Source of the DNA: Caldatribacterium sp964426875 | GTDB lineage: Bacteria > Atribacterota > Atribacteria > Atribacterales > Caldatribacteriaceae | Length of the DNA: 11,721 bases | Direction: 5' to 3' | Assembly: GCA_964426875.1 (NCBI GenBank) | Contig: CAYRSB010000033.1 | Span: 1 to 11,721, forward strand | Shown: piece after piece, positions 1-7,359 of the stretch | How the letters are laid out: every line of letters starts with the position of its first letter | How positions within the stretch are numbered: the stretch's first letter is position 1 | Notes under the pieces: model-generated | What the model saw: the letters and a program-made list of their open reading frames with translations, nothing else | Databases searched by the model: none | Told to the model about the DNA's origin: nothing | Translations under genes and position numbers: made by a program

Positions 1-51
1 ATGACAGGGGTGTTGTCCGGGAATGACAGAAGGGGTTGTGCAGGAATGACG
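1..51 (-). repeat. Two half-units of the GTCATTCC hairpin repeat, inverted
   Basis: Read on the minus strand, this stretch gives CGTCATTCCTGCACAACCCC and then a second TGTCATTCC. This matches the half-units seen near 7485-7510, where CGTCATTCCCGCACAAACCC occurs on the plus strand. It is therefore the same repeat family as the array at 7305-7955 but in the opposite orientation, cut by the window edge. No gene is visible in it. Confidence 0.7.
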
Positions 52-138
52 TTCTTTTTTAATCCGTCACTTGTTGTAGGGTCGTAAAACATCTGGTGGA
101 ATCGTCGCAGAATTTGGCTGAAGAGTTGTGAAACCGTG

Positions 139-282
139 GTGAGCATACTACAAAAACTGTCCTGGCGAGCTAACCTTTTGAAAAAAGCCCTCTGGTCCTT
201 TCCTATGACCGACTGGAAGGGCGTTTTTCGGGAGATTTTTTTCTTCGCATTCTCCCGTGTACCTCAGTCCATTACTTCTTGA
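139..282 (+). other. Short open frame of unknown status
   Basis: A GTG at 139 (or 136) opens a 47-codon frame ending at TGA 280-282. The peptide is rich in tryptophan and aromatic residues (for example SWRANLLKKALWSFP), which is a little more protein-like than chance. I recognise no family and see no convincing ribosome binding site. It could be the remnant of a gene upstream of the window or pure chance. Apart from this frame and the repeat at the left edge, positions 52-369 hold nothing I can support. Confidence 0.15.
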
Positions 283-546
283 AAAAGATGGTGACCTTGG
301 TTTTTACCAGATTAGTGATGAGACTTACTGGTTTTTTCTTTCTTTCAATTCCTTAGTTTTAGGGGACACATGGTTCTAGAGAAAGTTACTCAAGATGCAT
401 GTTTTGGTTGTGGAGCCTGTGTTGTTGCCTGTTCTCAAAGTGTTTTATCTCTGAAGGTTAACGAAGACGGCTTTCTTTTCCCAGAGCTTTTGGGAGAGTG
501 TATTGCCTGCGGGCTTTGTGAGTCAGTGTGTCCGGTTCTTCATCCC

Positions 547-549
547 TAG
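547..549 (+). other. In-frame TAG in FrhB-like gene
   Basis: Codon 60 of the frame that starts at 370 is TAG, between CPVLHP and KIETKAEVFAG. Coding continues in the same frame, so this is a nonsense codon rather than a frameshift. It splits the ferredoxin-like N-terminus from the rest, so a free 59-residue dicluster ferredoxin-like peptide could still be made. Confidence 0.85.
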
Positions 550-1020
550 AAAATAGAAACAAAAGCGGAGGTTTTTGCCGGTTTTTCTTCTTCAGAAAAC
601 CTTCGCGTGTGGAGTAGCTCAGGGGGAATATTTCTTTCTGCTGGGCTCAATTTTGCACTGGAAGGGAAAATTTCCGGTGTCGTATTTGACAATGACTTTC
701 ATCAGGCAAGACACATTTTGACTTCGGACCCCCGCAAAATTCTTCAGTTTTCTGGCTCAAAATATGTCCAAAGTGACCCCACATCTGCGTTTCAAGCGAT
801 GAAAAGCTCGGAAGGACCATTTCTTTTCTCGGGTACACCTTGCCAGGTAGCAGGAGTAAGGAATCTCATTACGCAAGGAATTCTGCAGGGAGATTTTCTT
901 CTGATTGACTTATTCTGCCATGGGGTTCCTTCGTATCTTCTATGGTGGTCATATCTTGACTTCCTTAGGCAGAGGGTTGGTCGGATTCTCCAAATAGAAC
1001 AACGGGTTAAAATTCGAGAT

Positions 1021-1023
1021 TGA
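1021..1023 (+). other. In-frame TGA in FrhB-like gene
   Basis: The frame reads KIRD, TGA, HLYYCRVFG, then continues to the CxxC and GDFWG motifs. Relatives that I recall often have a Gly-Trp-His segment near here, so TGG-to-TGA is a plausible origin. That is inference from memory, not an alignment. Confidence 0.8.
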
Positions 1024-1539
1024 CATCTTTACTACTGTCGGGTTTTTGGGGATAGGGGAGTCTACCTCAAAAGCTTTTTGGACGACCCTTTCATGTTTTT
1101 CTATTTACGTAACTATTTTCTACGAAATTGTTGTTATCAGTGCCCTTTTCGGGGATTGCGCTCTTGTGCCGATTTTCGCCTTGGTGACTTTTGGGGAGTA
1201 TTCTTTGCTCAGGATAGATTTGGGACTTCTCTTGTGGCAGCCTTCACGGATAGAGGTTTGCAGTGGCTTGTTGAAGACGAGGATATTTTTCTCCAATCGA
1301 TGCCCACGGAAGTTGTGCCAGTATCTCAGGTCTTACATCTGTCAAGACCGATGGACGCTGAGTCTGTTTTTTTCTCTCTTCAACGTGGTGCTTCAATTAA
1401 AGACGTGCTTCGAAAGAATTTTCTTTGGGAATGGCGAAAAGAACAGGGCTCGAAATGTTTTATTCTCCTTTGTTGATAAGAATCCTTATTTAAGGGTGAT
1501 TCGTAAGATTATCAAGCACGTTTTAAGGGGGTAGGATTT

Positions 1540-2742
1540 TTGCGTATAGGTATCTTTCACATTCCCAACACCCTGAATCTGGGCTCCATGATGATGGCTG
1601 AGAATTTTATGTGGTATGCCTGGTCTCTTTCGGGTGGGAATCTATCATTTGTTGTTCCTACACCTAAACCGGAGGAGACGGGGCTGCGTTTGAACAGGGC
1701 TTTACATGGGAAAATGCCCGTAAACTGCGTTCTCGACGTTTCTCAAAGAGGAACATGGCGAAAAATCTTAAAGGGTACTTTTAGTGTGAAAGAAATAATG
1801 GGTTTACTTCCCCCAGAGCTTCTGGATTGAGATGCTTTTGTAGTACTTGGCGGAGATGACTTTACGGAAAGTTATAGCCCTCTTGGAGCTCTGTTAGAGC
1901 TATACAAATTTTTTCTATTGAAGACGAAGTTGAAGAAAAAGATTTTTCTTTTGGGTCAAACTATTGGTCCGTTCTCCCAATGGCGCCACTTTGTGGCTGT
2001 CCATCTTTTGCGGAAGTTAGACCTTATAACCTGTAGGGATCCACTTTCTTATAGCTATTTGCGAAATAGCGGTTTGCGAAATGTCGCTCTTTGCGCTGAC
2101 CTTGCTTTTCTGCCCTTAGCTAAGGAAGGGGAAAGTCAACAAGAGAGAACTACGTGTGTTATAGTGCCAAGCCGCCTGCTTCACAAATATATGCCTTATG
2201 TGACTTACGACGAATATGTTGATTTTTGGTGCTCTCTCCTTGAGAGGGTAAAAAGCAAGCTCAACTGCAGAATGGTGCTTTTGCCGCATGCTATGAATTG
2301 GGCTCTGGATGATGACAGACTTATAGTTCGAGATATAGTTATCGCTTCTACAAAGCGTGGAAGACTTTTTGACACTCTCGAAGTAGTAGAGAACCTCCCC
2401 CTTCCTTGGGAAACACGCCAATTTTATTTCTCTAGAGCTAGGCTGACGGTCACAGCCAGGATGCATGCTGCAATCTCTACTCTTTCGAAAGGTAGCCTGC
2501 CCATTAACATTGCCTATAGCGAGAAATCTCATGGTGTCATCGGGGAACATTTTCCCCTAAAAAAACTTGTAGTTGATGTTCGTAAATTTTCTTCGCGTCA
2601 AGAACTGGATAACGCCGTTTATTCAGCTATCGACTTTCTAAGCGAAAACTACGAAACTCTTTTCCAGAGAGTTGCAGAGAGAGTGCCTGCCGTGCAAGAA
2701 TTGGCCCGGCAGAATATTGTACTTTTCTTAGACAGACTTTAA
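1540..2742 (+). pseudogene. Polysaccharide pyruvyl transferase, interrupted by one TGA
   Basis: TTG at 1540 starts the frame, 8 nt after AAGGGGG at 1525-1531. The product belongs to the polysaccharide pyruvyl transferase family (CsaB/WcaK type), which moves pyruvate from phosphoenolpyruvate onto a sugar as a ketal in surface polysaccharides. Family features are visible in order: the N-terminal GIFHIPNTLNLGSMMM segment, the FVVLGGDDFTESYS glycine-rich motif just after codon 97, LLGQTIGPF, the ITCRDPLSYSYLR region, and TARMHAAISTLSKGS ... IAYSEKSHG near the C-terminus. The whole frame is 400 codons, a normal family length. Codon 97 is TGA (1828-1830), directly before the GGDD motif. No frameshift is needed to join the halves. 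A restart at TTG 1918 would lack the N-terminal substrate-binding half, so the gene is probably non-functional unless the stop is read through. It follows the FrhB-like gene with only 5 nt between the two reading frames. Confidence 0.88.
1828..1830 (+). other. In-frame TGA in pyruvyl transferase gene
   Basis: The frame reads PPELLD, TGA, DAFVVLGGDD. The position immediately precedes the Asp that opens the conserved glycine-rich strand. Either CGA-to-TGA or TGG-to-TGA would explain it with a single change. Confidence 0.85.
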
Positions 2743-2779
2743 GGACGAGGATACCAAAACGGCAAATGTCGAAAGCTGT

Positions 2780-2890
2780 ATGCGGGAGCTTCTTCTTGGA
2801 TTGGGTTTGTTCACTAAACCAGGTGTATGGGTGGTGAAAAAGGGGTTTTCAACCTGGGAGAACTTGCCTTCACTGCAAGATTTGAGGTGA
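2780..2890 (+). other. Possible 36-residue ORF between PPT and PIN genes
   Basis: ATG 2780 to TGA 2888-2890 encodes a peptide ending TWENLPSLQDLR. The frame is open back to 2732. The composition is protein-like, but there is no clear ribosome binding site and I recognise no family. It could be the C-terminal remnant of a lost gene. The 18-nt direct repeat copy at 2820-2837 lies inside it. Confidence 0.2.
2820..2837 (+). repeat. Left copy of 18-nt direct repeat around PIN module
   Basis: CAGGTGTATGGGTGGTGA here matches CAGGTGTACGGGTGGTGA at 3914-3931 at 17 of 18 positions. The two copies bracket the PIN toxin-antitoxin pair. The right copy forms the leader and ribosome binding region of the GT2 gene, while this copy has no start codon behind it. 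Confidence 0.7.
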
Positions 2891-2965
2891 GTTCCATCGT
2901 GGTTACGGGTTGGTCAAATTTTGGGACGCGTGTTTTCGTTGTATTATCTGAGGGAAGCAAAGAGC

Positions 2966-3442
2966 ATGCGTATTTACCTTGATGTGTGTTGCCTTAATCG
3001 ACCATTCGATGACCAGACTCAAGAACGCATTCGCCTTGAGTCTGAGGCGGTATTGCTTATCCTGGAACGTTGCCAGAGTGGAGAGTGGGAGCTCATTGGC
3101 AGCGAAGCTGTGGATTACGAAATCTTGCGTATTCCAGATATGGAGAGACGGCGTAAGGTTTTCTGTCCTGCTTCGATGGCCTGCACAAAAAAGACTGTGG
3201 ATGAAGCGGTCCGGGCTCGAGCAGAAGAACTTGGGCGGTTCGGCTTTAGAGCTCTTGACGCTTTGCATATTGCTTGTGTAGAGATGTCTCTGGCCGACGT
3301 TTTGCTTACCACCGATGATCGAATGCTGGCCAAAGCCAGAGAGTTTGGAAAGAGCTTGCACGTCAGGGTTGAAAACCCTATCATATGGTTAATGGAGGTG
3401 GCATCAGGTGGCAACCCCGAGAATGACCCTTGCTCAGATTAG
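2966..3442 (+). CDS. PIN-domain ribonuclease toxin (VapC-like)
   Basis: The protein is 158 residues, normal for a single PIN domain, beginning MRIYLDVCCLNRPFDD. The start ATG 2966 lies 10 nt after GAGGGA (2950-2955). The upstream in-frame extension has no ribosome binding site. Candidate metal-binding acidic residues are D6 in the first strand, E47 or E52, D98 in ALDALHIACVE, and D117/D118 in LTTDDRML. PIN proteins of this kind are Mg-dependent RNases that act in the cytoplasm on tRNA or rRNA and are neutralised by a small partner. The next gene overlaps its 3' end, so the two are co-translated. The toxin-first order is the reverse of the commoner vapBC arrangement. The family assignment is firm, but the RNA target cannot be told from sequence. 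Confidence 0.88.
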   Translation: MRIYLDVCCLNRPFDDQTQERIRLESEAVLLILERCQSGEWELIGSEAVDYEILRIPDMERRRKVFCPASMACTKKTVDEAVRARAEELGRFGFRALDALHIACVEMSLADVLLTTDDRMLAKAREFGKSLHVRVENPIIWLMEVASGGNPENDPCSD

Positions 3443-3620
3443 GGAGCGGGGTGTTGAAGCTTTAGCAAAAGCTTTGGGACCTACGGGAATGGCCCGCTTC
3501 CTGCAGCAATTTGACATGGGGAGTGGCGACTATACCCAAGACCGAGAAAAATGGCTCAAAGACCTTACTGTTCGTGACGTGGTGGAAGAGATTAAGCGCC
3601 AGCGTGAAGAGAGTTGCTGA
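3423..3620 (+). CDS. Small antitoxin-like partner of the PIN protein
   Basis: A 65-residue protein from ATG 3423, overlapping the PIN gene by 20 nt. GTG 3408 would add five residues and cannot be excluded. The segment ALGPTGMARFLQQFDMGSGD followed by YTQDREKWL is one I recognise as recurring in short proteins encoded next to PIN genes whose product starts with a YLDVCCLNRP-like sequence. Its likely role is to bind and silence the PIN RNase, and perhaps to autoregulate. No classic ribbon-helix-helix or AbrB signature is obvious to me, so the DNA-binding class is unknown. There is no separate promoter, so expression depends on the toxin transcript. Confidence 0.75.
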   Translation: MTLAQIRERGVEALAKALGPTGMARFLQQFDMGSGDYTQDREKWLKDLTVRDVVEEIKRQREESC

Positions 3621-3934
3621 GGAGTACCGAACCTGTGGGACACGAGAGAGGAACCTTCTTGCTTTCGTATGACTAGCCCCCTGAAAAGAGGCCGAATGAC
3701 TGGAAACAGGATAGAATGTGTCTCTTCGCTTAGCCTTTACCAGAAGTGGGTTAGAAGTCCACTCATTTTTGTCCCGAAAGCTCTGAGCCAGGAAGTGGTG
3801 CTCTTTTTGTTCTTATCTGCACCTATCACCTTCCTGATGACTGGAAGGTGATTCCAGGGATAATCAAAGGCTTTGGGGTGGGGTACAGGGTGAAATTTGG
3901 GAATGGTCTTAATCAGGTGTACGGGTGGTGAGAC
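3621..3934 (+). other. Intergenic stretch with possible gene remnant
   Basis: About 310 nt between the antitoxin and GT2 genes. A frame open from 3755 to TGA 3929-3931 has no start codon and encodes a protein-like tail (ICTYHLPDDWKVIPG, then GLNQVYGW). It might be the 3' remnant of a displaced gene, and the 18-nt direct repeat overlaps its last codons. Other open frames here look random. No strong terminator or promoter is visible. Confidence 0.25.
3914..3931 (+). repeat. Right copy of 18-nt direct repeat, GT2 leader
   Basis: CAGGTGTACGGGTGGTGA ends 3 nt before the GT2 start codon. Its GGTGGTGA part probably serves as the ribosome binding site. It pairs with the copy at 2820-2837. Confidence 0.7.
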
Positions 3935-4897
3935 ATGGAAAAAAAGCCCAAGGTTTCGGTAATTATGCCGGTGTATAACCGGGAGCGGTATCTTCCTCAG
4001 GCTATTGAGTCGGTTCTCAACCAGACGTACCAGGATTTTGAGCTGATCATCGTGGACGATGGTTCGGCGGATGCAGCTTGCTCCATTATCAGAGAGTACG
4101 CCCAGAAAGATCAAAGAATCCGCTGTGCGTTTCACGAGAAAAATCGTGGTGTTTCCGCAGCACGAAATACGGCTCTTTCCATGGCCCAGGGAGAGTGGAT
4201 TGCCGTCATTGACTCGGATGATGCCTGGCACCCCGAACGGTTAGAAAAACTCCTCAAAATAGCTAAAGAAGGTGTTTTTGTTACTGATGATTTACTTCTT
4301 TGCTTTGACCGGGATGGGGAACTCATTCCATGGAAGAGATATCTTTCTTCTTTGGGTATTCGGTCTGGGAAAGACCGGGTTTTAGAGATGGACCTTGTGG
4401 GCTACTTGCGAAAGGGATGTCCAGTTCTTAAGCCAATTTTCCCCCGCTCGATAGTTACAACCTTTCAGTTGTGGTTCCTCGAAGGATGCCATTTTTGTGA
4501 GGACTTTGAGTTTTGGTGTCACCTCTTCCGGGTGGGGCTAAAGCTTCGGATTCTTTTAGAACCTCTCTATCTTTTGCGCTTGACCCCAGATTCTATCAGT
4601 ACCAAAGCGAACGCGTCTCAGAACTACGAGCATTGCCTGGGTGTTTTTGACCGACTTCTTGCTCATCCAGGTTTTTCCGAAGAAGAGAAAAAACTTTTGG
4701 AATATCGCCGCCAGAGAGCCGAAAAAGAACGGGATTACCTCCTTTTTACCTACAGTCTTGAACGAGGTCATTACCGTGAAGCGCTTCGTTATGGAAGGCA
4801 AAACCCCCATGTCCTTTTCTGGCTTTTAGTGAGGTTACCCCGTTCCTTGGCGTACCGGCTTTCGGCTAAGATGAAAAAAGGAGCGGTGAAATCGTGA
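3935..4897 (+). CDS. Family 2 glycosyltransferase
   Basis: The 320-residue protein begins with the GT-A nucleotide-sugar fold: VSVIMPVYNRERYLPQAI at residues 7-24, ESVLNQTYQDFELIIVDDGS with D41-D42 binding the nucleotide, and VIDSDDAW with the D93/D95/D96 metal site. A later CEDFEFWCHL (E189-D190) is the usual catalytic-base region. The roughly 100-residue C-terminus is helical and basic and may help membrane association. It should transfer a sugar from a nucleotide donor to a lipid-linked oligosaccharide on the cytoplasmic face. The donor cannot be told. ATG 3935 follows GGTGGTGA. The stop TGA overlaps the GTG start of the next gene (GTGA at 4894-4897), so the two are translationally coupled. 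The gene is intact, unlike the two polysaccharide genes upstream of the toxin pair. Confidence 0.93.
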   Translation: MEKKPKVSVIMPVYNRERYLPQAIESVLNQTYQDFELIIVDDGSADAACSIIREYAQKDQRIRCAFHEKNRGVSAARNTALSMAQGEWIAVIDSDDAWHPERLEKLLKIAKEGVFVTDDLLLCFDRDGELIPWKRYLSSLGIRSGKDRVLEMDLVGYLRKGCPVLKPIFPRSIVTTFQLWFLEGCHFCEDFEFWCHLFRVGLKLRILLEPLYLLRLTPDSISTKANASQNYEHCLGVFDRLLAHPGFSEEEKKLLEYRRQRAEKERDYLLFTYSLERGHYREALRYGRQNPHVLFWLLVRLPRSLAYRLSAKMKKGAVKS

Positions 4898-6024
4898 GTC
4901 ATCCTCCTCGTCTTACTTTTTTCCTTCCTCAGCTCCACATGGGAGGGGCAGAAAGGGTTATCGTTTCCCTCATTAAGGGTCTTGTGGCGAAAGGTTTTCA
5001 GGTCGACCTTGTCCTGATGAATCGGGGTATGGGGGCGTACGAAAAGGAGATTCCCAGGGAGTGTCGGGTTATCGACCTTGGGGCAAGGAGGACTTTAACG
5101 GCTATCGTACCTCTAGCATGCTACCTGAAGCATGAAAGGCCAGCTATAGTCATCGGTGTCCTTTCTCACCTGAATGTTACTATTCTTCTAGCTCGGGGAA
5201 TTTCCCGGGCCAAAATTCCCGTCATCGTGACAGAACACGGTAATTTTTCGGCAGCCCACCCCTATGCCGAGAGATACACAGCGAAACTCCTCCCTCCCCT
5301 CATGCGCTGGCTTTACCCCAGGGCTTCCTTCATCGTGGGTGTTTCCCAGGGAGTGGTTGATGACCTCAAAAAGGTGCTTCGCTTTGATTCTCCCAAATTC
5401 CGGGTCATCTATAACCCCATTGTGGACGAAACCCTCCTCCAGAAAGCCGAGGAACCCCTTGATCATCCCTTCTTTGGAGAGGGAAATCCCCCGGTGATTC
5501 TGGCCGTGGGAAGACTCCATGTTGCCAAAGACTTTCCCACCCTCTTTCGGGCCTTTACTCTGGTGCGAAAGGAAATAAATGCTCGTCTTCTCATCCTGGG
5601 AGATGGAGACAAGCGCCAGGAGCTTGAGGCATTGGCTAAAGACCTGGGAATTACCCAGGACCTTGACATGCCAGGGTTTGTAGAGAACCCCTATACGTAC
5701 ATGAAACGTGCTTCGGTCTTTGTCCTCTCTTCCCAGTGGGAGGGATTACCCACTGTCCTTGTGGAGGCCATGGCCTGTGGGTGCCCGGTGGTTTCCACCG
5801 ATTGCCCCTCTGGCCCTGCGGAAATCCTCGACAACGGCACATATGGCCTTCTTGTCCCTCCCAAGAATCCCGAAAAGTTAGCCGAAGCCATCCTTAAGGT
5901 GCTCCAAAGTAAAGACCTTGCCCAGGAACTCAAAGAGAAAGGTCAGAAAAGAGCCCAGGACTTCACCGTGGACAGGGCAGTAGGGGAGTATGTGAGGTTG
6001 GTGGAAGCGTGCATAAGGGTTTAG
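4894..6024 (+). CDS. Family 4 glycosyltransferase, first of tandem pair
   Basis: The 376-residue GT-B enzyme starts at GTG 4894, behind the GGAG of AAAAAAGGAG. The N-terminal half has the glycine-rich acceptor-side loop (PQLHMGGAERVI) and TEHGNFSAAHPYAERY. The C-terminal half has PVILAVGRLHVAKDFPTL, the VENPYTYMKRASVFVLSSQW stretch, and the EGLPTVLVE motif with E283 and E291 as the GT4 EX7E pair. CGCPVVSTDCPSGPAEIL then resembles PglJ/AmsK-like enzymes acting on polyprenyl-diphosphate oligosaccharides. It is a retaining, metal-independent glycosyltransferase, cytoplasmic or peripheral to the membrane. Residues of about 132-306 are encoded by a 527-nt stretch perfectly identical to the next gene, while the first 130 residues are clearly different. 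Donor and acceptor cannot be told. Confidence 0.93.
   Translation: MSHPPRLTFFLPQLHMGGAERVIVSLIKGLVAKGFQVDLVLMNRGMGAYEKEIPRECRVIDLGARRTLTAIVPLACYLKHERPAIVIGVLSHLNVTILLARGISRAKIPVIVTEHGNFSAAHPYAERYTAKLLPPLMRWLYPRASFIVGVSQGVVDDLKKVLRFDSPKFRVIYNPIVDETLLQKAEEPLDHPFFGEGNPPVILAVGRLHVAKDFPTLFRAFTLVRKEINARLLILGDGDKRQELEALAKDLGITQDLDMPGFVENPYTYMKRASVFVLSSQWEGLPTVLVEAMACGCPVVSTDCPSGPAEILDNGTYGLLVPPKNPEKLAEAILKVLQSKDLAQELKEKGQKRAQDFTVDRAVGEYVRLVEACIRV
5287..5813 (+). repeat. 527-nt identical segment, copy 1 (GT4 core)
   Basis: By eye, every base from 5287 to 5813 matches 6420-6946 at a constant offset of 1133. Identity breaks sharply: the upstream sequence diverges at once, and the downstream codons for PAEILDNG versus PSEILENG differ from position 5814 on. 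It covers the end of the N-domain, the linker and most of the donor-binding C-domain. Confidence 0.93.
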
Positions 6025-7163
6025 GGAAAATCCTCTTTTTTCTTTCTGACCTTCAGGGAGGAGGTGCCGAGAGAGCCGTGGTAAAAATTATTCGAGGGTT
6101 TGGGGAACGGGGGATATCCACAGAGCTTCTCCTTTTGAATAAGGAGGGTGTATACTTTGGAGAGCTCCCTTCGCTTTCTCTGGTAAAAGCCATTGGTGCA
6201 GGGAACCTGAAGTTTTACCCCAACTATATTAAGGCTTTGCCAAAGCTTATCCTTTTCCTCAGGAAAAATAAACCAGATGTCATCATTTCGAACCTCACCC
6301 ATTTGAATGTTATGCTTCTTTTTGCTTGCTGGATTGGCCGGGTTTCGACTTCCGTGGTCGTGGTAGAACATAATAACTTCACCACGGTTTTGCAAAGTAC
6401 CTCAAAGATTTCGCCCAGGCTCCTCCCTCCCCTCATGCGCTGGCTTTACCCCAGGGCTTCCTTCATCGTGGGTGTTTCCCAGGGAGTGGTTGATGACCTC
6501 AAAAAGGTGCTTCGCTTTGATTCTCCCAAATTCCGGGTCATCTATAACCCCATTGTGGACGAAACCCTCCTCCAGAAAGCCGAGGAACCCCTTGATCATC
6601 CCTTCTTTGGAGAGGGAAATCCCCCGGTGATTCTGGCCGTGGGAAGACTCCATGTTGCCAAAGACTTTCCCACCCTCTTTCGGGCCTTTACTCTGGTGCG
6701 AAAGGAAATAAATGCTCGTCTTCTCATCCTGGGAGATGGAGACAAGCGCCAGGAGCTTGAGGCATTGGCTAAAGACCTGGGAATTACCCAGGACCTTGAC
6801 ATGCCAGGGTTTGTAGAGAACCCCTATACGTACATGAAACGTGCTTCGGTCTTTGTCCTCTCTTCCCAGTGGGAGGGATTACCCACTGTCCTTGTGGAGG
6901 CCATGGCCTGTGGGTGCCCGGTGGTTTCCACCGATTGCCCCTCTGGTCCTTCGGAAATCCTCGAGAACGGCAAATACGGTCTCCTTGTTCCTCCCAAAAA
7001 CCCAGAAAAGCTTGCTGAAGCAATCCTCAAGGTACTCAAGGATGAGGAATTAGCCCAGAGTCTTCGGGAAAAGGGGAAACTGAGGGCTCAGGACTTTACT
7101 GTAGACAAAGCGGTAGAGGAATATGTGAGGTTGGTGGAAGAATGCAGAAAAAACCGGGTTTAG
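6009..7163 (+). CDS. Family 4 glycosyltransferase, second of tandem pair
   Basis: The 384-residue GT-B protein starts at GTG 6009, inside the end of the preceding gene (16-nt overlap), with GGTGGAAG just upstream. The N-terminal domain reads GKILFFLSDLQGGGAERAVV and VVVEHNNFTT. It shares the architecture of the first copy but only limited identity. Residues of about 138-312 are identical to those of the neighbour. They include the EGLPTVLVE motif (E289 and E297). The last 70 residues are similar but not identical. In GT-B enzymes the N-domain mostly contacts the acceptor and the C-domain the nucleotide-sugar. The pair therefore probably uses the same donor on different acceptors, for example to add two like residues in succession. 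The gene is intact and is the last of the 3935-7163 operon. Confidence 0.92.
   Translation: MHKGLGKILFFLSDLQGGGAERAVVKIIRGFGERGISTELLLLNKEGVYFGELPSLSLVKAIGAGNLKFYPNYIKALPKLILFLRKNKPDVIISNLTHLNVMLLFACWIGRVSTSVVVVEHNNFTTVLQSTSKISPRLLPPLMRWLYPRASFIVGVSQGVVDDLKKVLRFDSPKFRVIYNPIVDETLLQKAEEPLDHPFFGEGNPPVILAVGRLHVAKDFPTLFRAFTLVRKEINARLLILGDGDKRQELEALAKDLGITQDLDMPGFVENPYTYMKRASVFVLSSQWEGLPTVLVEAMACGCPVVSTDCPSGPSEILENGKYGLLVPPKNPEKLAEAILKVLKDEELAQSLREKGKLRAQDFTVDKAVEEYVRLVEECRKNRV
6420..6946 (+). repeat. 527-nt identical segment, copy 2 (GT4 core)
   Basis: Partner of 5287-5813, with no mismatch that I could find. Such perfection, including third codon positions, next to divergent flanks indicates a recent gene-conversion tract or an assembly artefact. 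Confidence 0.93.
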
Positions 7164-7304
7164 TATCCATTGGAGCTCCGCATATTGTCCAGGGTGCAAC
7201 CCCTTTTTCGGGGTGAACCATTCTGAGGATTCTTTTCTATTAGTACAGTACATATGTTTTTCCTTACTTTAAACTGCGTTGTTACTCCTGTGTGAAATAC
7301 GACT

Positions 7305-7359
7305 CCGTCATTCCCGCATGGTACCCCTTCCGTCATTCCCGCATGTTTCCCTTCCATTC
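7305..7359 (+). repeat. Half-units of hairpin repeat
   Basis: CCGTCATTCCCGCATG occurs at 7305-7320 and 7330-7345, followed at 7360 by the start of a full element. These copies have the left arm only, without the matching GCGGGAAT, and end in CCCCTT or CCCTTC linkers. Confidence 0.75.

Larger units (their letters stand above)
370..1534 (+). pseudogene. FrhB-like 4Fe-4S dicluster protein, interrupted by stops
   Basis: The ATG at 370 follows AGGGG at 360-364. The first 59 codons carry two CxxCxxCxxxC clusters (CFGCGACVVAC near residues 11-21 and CIACGLCESVC near 44-54), so a ferredoxin-like domain. The same frame continues past TAG 547-549 with SSSGGIF, FSGTPCQVAG and NCCYQCPFRG ... GDFWG, hallmarks of the F420 hydrogenase/dehydrogenase beta-subunit family (FrhB/FdhB N- and C-terminal domains). 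A second in-frame stop, TGA, lies at 1021-1023. The frame then closes at TGA-TAA 1474-1479. A basic tail (DKNPYLRVIRKIIKHVLRG) continues in another frame to TAG 1532-1534, suggesting a one-base indel near 1420-1460. FrhB-like proteins of this type commonly sit beside pyruvyl transferases in polysaccharide loci, as here, and probably serve in a redox step of sugar modification. Two stops plus a frameshift mean a full-length product is unlikely. Confidence 0.85.

Noticed and set aside
188..230. Rho-independent terminator (GCCCT ... AGGGC followed by GTTTTT)
   Set aside because: The stem is short and the interior is asymmetric with several unpaired bases, so it may be chance within the short open frame at 139-282.
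1021..1070. Selenocysteine recoding of the TGA
   Set aside because: No GC-rich hairpin with a SECIS-like apical loop follows this TGA or the one at 1828. None of the families is known to me as a selenoprotein at these positions, and Trp is the better candidate residue.
3669..3851. 60-codon open frame after the antitoxin
   Set aside because: It has no ribosome binding site, no family resemblance and a composition close to random. A competing frame looks more protein-like.
7199..7214. Terminator after the second GT4 gene
   Set aside because: An ACCCC/GGGGT hairpin exists but the T-run is in the loop and none follows the stem.
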